Below, piece after piece: positions 57,993-64,000 of a DNA stretch of 64,000 bases. Source of the DNA: Bacteroidales bacterium (GTDB taxonomy: Bacteria; Bacteroidota; Bacteroidia; Bacteroidales; WCHB1-69); the NCBI GenBank assembly GCA_017616775.1, contig JAFZXM010000007.1:1-64000 (forward strand). Reading direction: 5' to 3'. Below the pieces are notes generated by a model that saw only the letters and a list, made by a program, of their open reading frames with translations, made no database searches and was not told where the DNA came from. The position numbers were made by a program, and so were the translations under genes. Within the stretch, counting starts at the first letter, position 1. The number at the start of each line of letters is the position of its first letter.

Positions 57993-58046
57993 TAAAATCT
58001 GAAGCGTTACTTTAAATTTGTATTATAAAATAGAATTTTTTTCCGA

Positions 58047-58083
58047 CTGTGCCACGTTTTGGCACAGGTGTGTCCTATTTTTG
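58047..58083 (+). promoter_or_regulatory. Operator-promoter element A, copy 1
   Basis: Inverted repeat CTGTGCCA-cgttt-TGGCACAG (58047-58067), then nine bases to the -7 box TATTTTTG (58076-58083). The palindrome covers the -33 zone, so a bound protein would repress or recruit. The metallopeptidase start follows 37 bases later. Confidence 0.8.
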
Positions 58084-58120
58084 CCGAAAATTTTAATTAT
58101 TCACCGATAAAACAAAAAAA

Positions 58121-59218
58121 ATGGAAACAAGAATATGGCAAGATTCACTGCAGGAAAAACAAATTCACATTAAAACAGACGATATCAACAATTTCAAAAC
58201 CTTGCATGACGTTTGGCAATATTGCCGGCATATTGAAAAACTACCTCTTGACGAAATCAGGGAAATCCCTGTATCTGTAATGACACGGTTGTTTTTTCAA
58301 GCTGCAAAATTGCTGGAGCAGGAAACACAAATCTTGGCAGGGCAACTTGACCAGAGTTCTGCTTTTTGCGCAGATGCCCGACTGGTTGATTTCAAATGGC
58401 ATGCACCCATGGGAAGATGCGAAGGTTCAGGCATAGAAATCGGATTTCACGCCCTGTTCCATTACAAGGATTTTAAAATGCTACAGGCTTTAATCATTCA
58501 CGAGCTATGTCACACCCAGTATAAGCATCATGGCCGCCGTTTCAGGAAACTTTTTGAACAAAGTGTCCGAAAAGCCGGAATAGTCCCGCCTGACCATGGT
58601 CTGTGGAAACTAAAATTGCAGCATTTTGCCGGGCGGTTTTCTTTCCTTCATTATTTAAAAAACAAAAAATACAATCTCATTCGCAGCCATTTTATCTGGA
58701 ACTGCCTTGTGTATGTAAGACAACCCGGAAACAAATACCTGCGGAGATACAAAACCGTTCCTTATTATCAATATTTTCTTTCCAAAAAACATCAGGGCGT
58801 CAATTCCGTCGCTTCCTACTCTTATGCTTTCATTCAAGACCTGTTGCATCAATCCGCATTTATAGCCTGTCCGGATGCAAAGAAAAAACTTGAATGGAAA
58901 GACTTAAAATACCTGTCGGGAGAACAAGAAATATTCGGTTGGCATTTTGATTCAAAGCTTATCAAAGACGAAAATTCTATCATGGATGAGTATATTGAAC
59001 AGATAAAAGCAGATGGCAGATACGACTTTTCTGACTGCACTTCTTGTATTATCAATTGGAAAACCGGTAAAAAACATTCGTTAAATTTGCAGGCAAACCT
59101 TGAAAAACTCAAGGAAATACTGATCAACAAGAATACAAACCCATTGATGACATACATTGTCACCCCCCACGGAAAATACAGAAATAAAAGCGAAATGACA
59201 ATAGTGCTGAGCAAATAA
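58121..59218 (+). CDS. HExxH metallopeptidase-like protein (DUF45/SprT-like)
   Basis: A 365-residue protein. The zinc motif is HELCH in LIIHELCHTQYKHHGRRFRKLF, at about residues 127-149, the pattern of the YgjP/DUF45 and SprT-like metallopeptidases (an HExxH and a following H). Residues 1-80 are helical and acidic. The C-terminal about 150 residues (from about 200) have no motif I know. SprT-like relatives cut DNA-protein crosslinks, a role that would suit this repair-like island, but this is inference. It lies between the two PLD copies, with its own element A promoter. Confidence 0.7.
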   Translation: METRIWQDSLQEKQIHIKTDDINNFKTLHDVWQYCRHIEKLPLDEIREIPVSVMTRLFFQAAKLLEQETQILAGQLDQSSAFCADARLVDFKWHAPMGRCEGSGIEIGFHALFHYKDFKMLQALIIHELCHTQYKHHGRRFRKLFEQSVRKAGIVPPDHGLWKLKLQHFAGRFSFLHYLKNKKYNLIRSHFIWNCLVYVRQPGNKYLRRYKTVPYYQYFLSKKHQGVNSVASYSYAFIQDLLHQSAFIACPDAKKKLEWKDLKYLSGEQEIFGWHFDSKLIKDENSIMDEYIEQIKADGRYDFSDCTSCIINWKTGKKHSLNLQANLEKLKEILINKNTNPLMTYIVTPHGKYRNKSEMTIVLSK

Positions 59219-59282
59219 TAATGAAACAAAAATTTCGGAACATTGTCTTGTTTTCTTTTACAAAGTATATGCAAAAAAAATG

Positions 59283-59314
59283 TCACAATCATTTTTTATG
59301 TATCTTTGCTGATT
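59283..59314 (+). promoter_or_regulatory. Promoter element B, copy 2 (PLD gene 2)
   Basis: Same block as at 57398, with TCACAATCATTTTTT and ATGTATCTTTGC; -7 box TATCTTTG at 59301-59308. The leader to the PLD start is also similar to copy 1. Confidence 0.8.
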
Positions 59315-59362
59315 GAAAGTCAAACTTATTTTGGAAACAAACAGATAATATAGACCTGATTT

Positions 59363-59875
59363 ATGTTACATCTCATCACCGACACCGACCACTACTCCGC
59401 CGTGCTTGACCTCGCCATGAATGCCAAACGCAATTTGTGGATAGGCACCGCCGATATCAAAGACTTGTATGTTTTGCAGGGCAAGACCGAAAAACCGTTT
59501 CTCGGGGTGCTGGCAGAGCTGCTCGGCAGGGGCGTAGAAATCCGCCTGCTGCATGCCAAAGAACCGGGGCCGAACTTCCAAGCCGATTTCGACCGCTACC
59601 CCCGCCTTGCCCAAAGGCTGGAACGTTCCATGTGTCCGCGGGTGCATTTTAAAATCATCGTCATTGACCAAACTGTTTGCTATGTCGGCAGTGCCAACCT
59701 CACCGGTGCCGGCATGGGCATGAAGTCATTCCGCCGCCGCAACTTTGAAGCCGGCATCCTCACCGACGACCCCGCCATCGCAGCCGCCGCCATGGAAGAA
59801 TTCGACAAGGTATGGCGTGGCAGCGAATGCGAAAAGTGCCAAAGAAAAGACTTTTGTCCCGACCCGATAGTATGA
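59363..59875 (+). CDS. Phospholipase D-like (HKD) family protein, copy 2
   Basis: A 170-residue paralogue of the protein at 57480 with the same HKD motif HFKIIVID, YVGSANLTGAG and cysteine tail (CEKCQRKDFC). Protein identity is about 89% and long DNA stretches are identical, so the duplication is recent or kept alike by gene conversion. Its stop overlaps the RtcB start (ATGA), which couples the two. The changes are spread over the protein and spare the catalytic region. Confidence 0.85.
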   Translation: MLHLITDTDHYSAVLDLAMNAKRNLWIGTADIKDLYVLQGKTEKPFLGVLAELLGRGVEIRLLHAKEPGPNFQADFDRYPRLAQRLERSMCPRVHFKIIVIDQTVCYVGSANLTGAGMGMKSFRRRNFEAGILTDDPAIAAAAMEEFDKVWRGSECEKCQRKDFCPDPIV

Positions 59876-61179
59876 CAAAACCCAGAACAATTATTAAGTG
59901 CAAAAAAATTCATAAAATGAGAACGATACCTGATCACAATGTAAAAATATTTACCGACAATATAGAAGATTCGGCTGTTGAGCAAATACAGCGTCTGCTT
60001 TCCTTAGATGTGTTTTCTGCCTGCAAAATCCGTATCATGCCTGATGTGCATGCAGGTGCGGGTTGTGTAATCGGCTTTACCGGTAACCTTGGCGACAAGG
60101 TGATTCCCAATATCGTAGGCGTGGATATCGGTTGCGGAATATTGGTGCAGCCGCTCAAAATGCGGAAAGACATTGACTTTCACGCACTCAATACATTTAT
60201 TCTGAATGCAATACCATCAGGTCGAGAATGCCGAAGCGAGCAATATTTGCCGCTGCCGCAAAAATATATGAATACATATACCGAAGCTAAGGAAATTATT
60301 AGGGAATTGTACTGCTACCGAATGCTCAAAGACAGCAAACGCCTGTACAAATCCATCGGTTCTTTAGGCGGAGGCAACCACTTTATAGAATTGGACCGTG
60401 ACGGACAAGGAAACATTTATTTGGTAATTCACACGGGAAGCCGGAATTTGGGCAAACAAGTGGCGGAACTTTACCAGAAAGAAGCAAGGAAACTGCTCTC
60501 CGGATGGGACAAAGTAATGGAAGAACAAAAACGGATTATTGAGGAATACAAAAGTCAGGGCCGGAGAAAGGAATTGCAGGCTGTTATTGCCAAGCTGCAT
60601 TCTGATTTCAAATTGCAAGTGCCTCCTGTTCCGAACGACCTTTGCTATTTGGAAGGCGAATCCCGCAGTGAATACCTGCACGATATGCGGCTTTGCCAGC
60701 GTTGGGCCTGTCTCAACCGCAGGCTGATAACCGACCTTGTCACCGATTTTCTTACAGACCGACAATTTATCCACGGGGCTGCCGACGGTACTTTTGAAAG
60801 CGTACACAATTATATCAGCGATGACAACCTGATTCGAAAAGGTGCCATTTCCGCCCAAAAAGGTGAAAAATGCATTATTCCGATGAATATGCGTGACGGT
60901 TCGCTTATTTGCACCGGCAAAGGCAATGAAGATTGGAACTGCTCTGCACCGCATGGGGCAGGACGGGTGATGAGTCGCTCAAAGGCATTCCAAGAACTCA
61001 GTATGGAAGATTTTGAAAACTCCATGAAAGGAATTTATAGCGAAACCATATCAACCGATACCCTTGACGAATCTCCTATGGTGTATAAACCCATGGAAGA
61101 AATTCTTGCCAATATTCAAGATACTGTAAGCGTGGAGAATATTATCAAACCGATATTTAATTTCAAAGCCGCCGAATAA
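59872..61179 (+). CDS. rtcB: RNA-splicing ligase RtcB family protein
   Basis: A 435-residue RNA ligase that joins 2',3'-cyclic-phosphate or 3'-phosphate and 5'-OH RNA ends using GTP and manganese. Motifs: IRIMPDVHAGAG, VGVDIGCG with the metal-binding Cys, GSLGGGNHFIEL, HTGSRNLGKQVA, and SAPHGAGRVMSR with the guanylylated His. I chose 59872 because its ATGA overlaps the PLD copy 2 stop; a start at 59917 (MRTIPDHNVK) is also possible. No RtcA or archease is nearby. Coupling to an HKD nuclease suggests RNA end processing followed by ligation. Confidence 0.92.
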   Translation: MTKPRTIIKCKKIHKMRTIPDHNVKIFTDNIEDSAVEQIQRLLSLDVFSACKIRIMPDVHAGAGCVIGFTGNLGDKVIPNIVGVDIGCGILVQPLKMRKDIDFHALNTFILNAIPSGRECRSEQYLPLPQKYMNTYTEAKEIIRELYCYRMLKDSKRLYKSIGSLGGGNHFIELDRDGQGNIYLVIHTGSRNLGKQVAELYQKEARKLLSGWDKVMEEQKRIIEEYKSQGRRKELQAVIAKLHSDFKLQVPPVPNDLCYLEGESRSEYLHDMRLCQRWACLNRRLITDLVTDFLTDRQFIHGAADGTFESVHNYISDDNLIRKGAISAQKGEKCIIPMNMRDGSLICTGKGNEDWNCSAPHGAGRVMSRSKAFQELSMEDFENSMKGIYSETISTDTLDESPMVYKPMEEILANIQDTVSVENIIKPIFNFKAAE

Positions 61180-61317
61180 ATTGTGAAATCACACCTCCTC
61201 TGCTCCGCTATTTTGCATAACCTAGATATTCACAATATGTTGTGATATTTGCAATTGAAATGTATTGCTTCTTTATAAAGCAAATCCTTTCATATTTACA
61301 TAAATGGTTATCAAAAT

Positions 61318-61363
61318 AAAACACCACTATGCCACGTTTTGGCATAGTGGTGTTTTATTTTTG
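61318..61363 (+). promoter_or_regulatory. Operator-promoter element A, copy 2
   Basis: The core CTATGCCA-cgttt-TGGCATAG is extended to perfect 17-bp arms (61318-61334 and 61340-61356). The -7 box TATTTTTG (61356-61363) keeps the same nine-base spacing from the core. The long arms could also act as a terminator of the rtcB unit. Confidence 0.75.
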
Positions 61364-61388
61364 CAGCGAAAAATGCAAAAGATGATTG

Positions 61389-61420
61389 TCATAATCATTT
61401 TTTATGTATCTTTGCGGATT
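61389..61420 (+). promoter_or_regulatory. Promoter element B, copy 3
   Basis: TCATAATCATTTTTT and ATGTATCTTTGC, one base different from copies 1 and 2; -7 box TATCTTTG at 61407-61414. It is followed not by a PLD gene but by the AT-rich gene pair. Confidence 0.75.
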
Positions 61421-61515
61421 GAAAATATTGCAGTTTCAGTTTTAAATGCGACCTCGGCTGTCCAAAACTGCGATGAAAGGAAAATTAGTAAAAATTAGAG
61501 GTTGCCAGTATTAAA

Positions 61516-62244
61516 ATGACAACAAAAGAAGAACTAACAGAAAAACAAAAGAAAATTGTAAAAGAAATTTATAAACATGCAGAAAAAATGGGCCTTAGCA
61601 ATGACGACGTCGCTCCTATCACAGATGGTGTATGTTCTATAGATGGATACTTAAAATCTAATCCCAAAGTTATGTGGATATTAAAGGAACCTTATGATTA
61701 TTTTGAAAACGGGAAACCCGTTGGAGGGGGGTGGTCTATTACAGAAGATTGTTTTGGTATAAAAGATGACGTATGGTCTTCACGGACTTGGCAACCTATA
61801 ATCTATATTATGTATGGCTATATTCACGGACTAATGTGGCAAGATATGGACTATATAAGAGACAATAAGAAAATGGCAGATGTTTTGAATGATATCGCAT
61901 ACATAAATATTAGCAAAATGCCTGGAAGCACACGTTCCTCTTGGCACAACATAAATCAATGTTATGCGTTATGGAAGCCTATTCTTGATAAGCAACTAAA
62001 CATTTACAATCCTAATGCTATTATTTGTGCAGGTACATTTTCCCATTTTAAAGAAGAATTTGAAAAAAATGATATGAGAAAAGTTGATTCGTTTCATGAA
62101 TCAATAAACGTGTACCAGACATATAATAAAATAATAATAGATGCATATCACCCCATGCAAACACAAATAGATAGAGGTACCTATGTAGATTCAATAATTG
62201 AAATTCTAAATAAGTACTTTCCTCAATCTTTAAAATCAATGTAA
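61516..62244 (+). CDS. Unknown protein, possible uracil-DNA glycosylase fold, cassette gene 1
   Basis: A 242-residue protein I do not recognise with certainty. Several spots fit the UDG superfamily layout: an early beta-strand with a loop (KVMWILKEPYDYF), a middle YINISKMPGSTRSS, a strand NPNAIICAGTFSHF, and a late DAYHPMQTQ in the position of motif 2. Order and spacing agree but the key residues differ from repair enzymes. Codon use is clearly more AT-rich than the neighbours, suggesting recent arrival. The next gene starts one base after its stop, so the two form a cassette. Confidence 0.5.
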   Translation: MTTKEELTEKQKKIVKEIYKHAEKMGLSNDDVAPITDGVCSIDGYLKSNPKVMWILKEPYDYFENGKPVGGGWSITEDCFGIKDDVWSSRTWQPIIYIMYGYIHGLMWQDMDYIRDNKKMADVLNDIAYINISKMPGSTRSSWHNINQCYALWKPILDKQLNIYNPNAIICAGTFSHFKEEFEKNDMRKVDSFHESINVYQTYNKIIIDAYHPMQTQIDRGTYVDSIIEILNKYFPQSLKSM

Positions 62245-62245
62245 A

Positions 62246-62869
62246 ATGGTAAAGCAAGAATTATTCATTGGAAACCATTATTATAATGGTATATATGGCA
62301 AAAAAGTAATGGTCGTCGGCCACCAAAAACATGCTACAGATAAGGAAAGAGTTCTGTATAAGGACAATCCTATGGCATATAATGTATCAACCGATAATAC
62401 AGACATGTTAAAAGAGCTCATTAGTGGAGAGTGTATGGAATGGGAACCTAGAGACCGTAAAGCTTGGTTGCAGTTTGGAAAAATGCTCTCAAGGAATCTC
62501 AACTTTAATTTAGGAACAGAACAAAGTTCTAAACTGTTTGATTCTATAGCTTTCTGTAATTATCTTCAAATTCCAGATATTGCATTAGACAATAGGCAAG
62601 GTAAAGATGAGGATTGCTTATATGTATATTCAGAGAATATTTTTAAAGAATACTTAGAGGAAGCAAAACCAGACAAAATCATAGTATGGGGTGAACCATA
62701 CAAATATATCAAAAAGATAGGCACAGAACTTGATGATGGAAATTGTAGAATTGTATCGCCTTTGTATGGGAAAATTGATGTCTTAAAGATCAATCATCCA
62801 TGCAGAGTTGAAAGAGGTGGTTATGATGAAATGATTAAAAGAATAAAAGCTTTTATTCAGAAGAATTAG
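62246..62869 (+). CDS. Unknown protein, possible uracil-DNA glycosylase fold, cassette gene 2
   Basis: A 207-residue partner of the previous gene. Again the order is UDG-like: KKVMVVGHQKHAT near the start, LFDSIAFCNYLQ, a strand KPDKIIVWGEPYKY, and VLKINHPCR near the C-terminus, where glycosylases have HPSP. It may bind a base or nucleotide instead of acting as a repair enzyme. Like its partner it is AT-rich. It is not a duplicate of the previous gene, since they align poorly. Function unknown. Confidence 0.5.
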   Translation: MVKQELFIGNHYYNGIYGKKVMVVGHQKHATDKERVLYKDNPMAYNVSTDNTDMLKELISGECMEWEPRDRKAWLQFGKMLSRNLNFNLGTEQSSKLFDSIAFCNYLQIPDIALDNRQGKDEDCLYVYSENIFKEYLEEAKPDKIIVWGEPYKYIKKIGTELDDGNCRIVSPLYGKIDVLKINHPCRVERGGYDEMIKRIKAFIQKN

Positions 62870-62880
62870 GTTTTATTTCT

Positions 62881-63003
62881 ATGCCCACCACCTTCATCTC
62901 CAACTCCTCCCACTACACCACCCTGATAATCCCGCGTTTTCCACAGACTGAAAACCTTAATCTCTTTTTTGCTTGCATTCAAAAAAATACGCATTTTGCG
63001 TAA
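62881..63003 (+). pseudogene. Possible remnant of a third PLD-like gene
   Basis: A 40-codon frame MPTTFISNSSHYTTLIIPRF... then a stop. Its start resembles the N-terminus of the PLD copies (HLITDTAHYSAVLNLAM), with HY at a similar place, and the DNA here is again rich in C, unlike the AT-rich cassette just before. It lacks the HKD motif. The similarity is short and could be chance. Confidence 0.3.
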
Positions 63004-63023
63004 TTCTGAAAAAACCTTACTGC

Positions 63024-63060
63024 CTATGCCACGTTTTGGCATAGTCGTGTTCTATTTTTG
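63024..63060 (+). promoter_or_regulatory. Operator-promoter element A, copy 3
   Basis: CTATGCCA-cgttt-TGGCATAG (63024-63044), nine bases, then the -7 box TATTTTTG (63053-63060). It matches copies 1 and 2 in sequence and spacing. The gene at 63084 follows 23 bases later. Confidence 0.8.
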
Positions 63061-63083
63061 CCGAAAATTTAACACGAAATAAC

Positions 63084-64000
63084 ATGAGACATTCAAATGA
63101 AGAAAAGAAGGCGAAAAAACCGGAAGCACTTCCTCGCGGGAAAAGCTCTGAAAATAAGCAAGATAAAAAAGCAAGAACGAAGAACTTGGACTTGCTTTCA
63201 GCTGTTGATGGCATAGTGGGTTTGGCTGACGGGTCGCAATTGACTCCGGAATTTTACAAAAAAGCCCATCCTTATACCCAATATATGGAATCCAAACTGA
63301 AACTCACAAAAGAGCAATGTGTTATGCTGGCTTTGTTTATCAACTTAAATGACTGCAATGAAATTCATTCCGGAGACATTGCACGACATACAGGTTGCAG
63401 CAACACACATATCATACGATGCATGAATGATATTGATGAATTGGTCAGGCGGAACCTGATTATTCGCAGCCGTTCTTCAAAAGACATTTCCTATCGGGTT
63501 CCTTTTGATGTGCTGGATATTTTCAGACTGAACAAGGATTTCTCCCCCAAAGATTATTCCAAGTTTACCTGCCAGGAATTGTTCAACGAACTTGCCTACG
63601 TGGTTGACAGAGTGGAAAACAAAGAATTGGAAAAAGAAATGGCGGCAGACCATTTCAAAATGCTCCTTGACAATACCAAACATTTGCGTTTTACACAAAA
63701 GATACAGGAATTCATCAAGGCAGACAATCCCGATGAGGAAGACTGGGTGCTGCTTATCATGTTCTGCCACTTGTTCGTATCTGAAAATTATGACATGGTG
63801 GGTTACCACCATTTCAAATTTATGTACAATACAAATATCTTTCGCTACACCAAAATACAATTGGAATGCGGGATTCATATCCTGCAACTGAAAAAATTTA
63901 TAGAATTCAACAATGACAACGGAATCAGGGATTCGGAATACTACAGACTCACCATGAATGCCAAGCGGGAACTGCTTGACGAACTGCAACTGCCGTCGCT
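63084..64000 (+). CDS. N-terminal part of a large winged-helix protein, probably AAA-type ATPase (runs off window)
   Basis: The open frame begins ATGAGACATTC and continues without stop to the window end (305 codons visible). After a lysine-rich start, KLTKEQCVMLALFIN, SGDIARHTGCSNTHIIRCMNDIDELVRRNLI and SRSSKDISYRVPF make a winged-helix-like domain. A helical part then ends YYRLTMNAKRELLDEL. I recall this N-terminal layout from Bacteroidota AAA-family ATPases found in similar neighbourhoods, but the ATPase motifs would be beyond base 64000, so the identity is a guess. It has element A as its promoter. Confidence 0.55.
   Translation, partial: MRHSNEEKKAKKPEALPRGKSSENKQDKKARTKNLDLLSAVDGIVGLADGSQLTPEFYKKAHPYTQYMESKLKLTKEQCVMLALFINLNDCNEIHSGDIARHTGCSNTHIIRCMNDIDELVRRNLIIRSRSSKDISYRVPFDVLDIFRLNKDFSPKDYSKFTCQELFNELAYVVDRVENKELEKEMAADHFKMLLDNTKHLRFTQKIQEFIKADNPDEEDWVLLIMFCHLFVSENYDMVGYHHFKFMYNTNIFRYTKIQLECGIHILQLKKFIEFNNDNGIRDSEYYRLTMNAKRELLDELQLPS

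Larger units (their letters stand above)
61180..61515. other. Regulatory leader with elements A and B in tandem
   Basis: A 336-base stretch holding element A (61318-61363) followed 26 bases later by element B (61389-61420). After GGATTGAAA it diverges from the other B leaders. No gene is believable here; short frames run across the promoter elements. Confidence 0.6.

Noticed and set aside
58047..58067. Element A as a plain terminator
   Set aside because: Copies 1 and 3 have no T-run right after the stem, and the fixed nine-base spacing to a -7 box fits an operator better.
59812..59871. Longer N-terminus for RtcB
   Set aside because: It would overlap the PLD copy 2 coding region by 64 bases; the ATGA overlap at 59872 is more natural.
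61304..61498. Plus-strand frame of 64 codons in the A/B leader
   Set aside because: Made of the operator and promoter elements themselves, so not a gene.

Overview
The window comes from a chromosome of the phylum Bacteroidota, most likely an anaerobic, uncultured member of the Bacteroidales. The signs are the TAnnTTTG promoter -7 boxes, type IX secretion (T9SS) C-terminal domains, a PorE-like protein, Bacteroidota-specific families (DUF4293, DUF6427, a prokaryotic CCDC81-type HU domain) and a [FeFe]-hydrogenase maturase. No genus can be named from this sequence. There is no rRNA, CRISPR array, prophage or insertion sequence; one tRNA (Ala-GGC) is present.

Layout. 1-3166: a two-gene hydrogenase-maturation unit (TM1266-type regulator, HydG) set between two 192-bp direct repeats and a mosaic of small G/C-rich hairpin repeats. 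3167-13171: a tightly packed plus-strand run (pckA, lipid A acyltransferase, a 20-residue-repeat protein, metG, LD-carboxypeptidase, DUF6427, glycosyltransferase, rnhB, membrane-anchored protein). 13296-14503: radical SAM protein and retropepsin-like protein. 14500-20414 (minus): BatA/VWA protein, GldA-like ATPase, HAD hydrolase, and a fused acyl-CoA ligase/hypoxanthine phosphoribosyltransferase. 20582-24288: tRNA-Ala, Fn3 protein, M16 protease. 24375-33154 (minus): dnaX, purE, YitT, lepA, purB, fba, with one small plus-strand lipoprotein between. 33320-39876: DUF4293, uvrB, dnaA, tilS, RseC-like and thioredoxin lipoprotein. 40059-52326: secreted proteins, PorE-like protein, serC-serA. 52804-56434 (minus): purC, HU/SPOR protein, kdsB, deoxynucleoside kinase.

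From about 56.7 kb the character changes to an accessory island. It holds a uracil-DNA-glycosylase-family protein, two nearly identical phospholipase D-like (PLD) proteins, an HExxH metallopeptidase, an RtcB-type RNA ligase, an AT-rich pair of possible UDG-fold proteins, and the start of a large winged-helix protein that runs off the window. Two regulatory cassettes recur three times each: element B (a 33-bp promoter block ending in ATGTATCTTTGC) and element A (inverted repeat TGCCA-cgttt-TGGCA exactly nine bases before a TATTTTTG box). They alternate as B-PLD-A units. The third unit appears interrupted by the AT-rich gene pair and keeps only a possible PLD stub. This looks like a co-regulated nucleic-acid repair or defence regulon and is the most promising undescribed system here.

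Two housekeeping genes, pckA and dnaX, each carry a single reading-frame break. These are either sequencing/assembly errors or genuine lesions. The dnaX break lies in the same linker where other bacteria make the gamma/tau switch.
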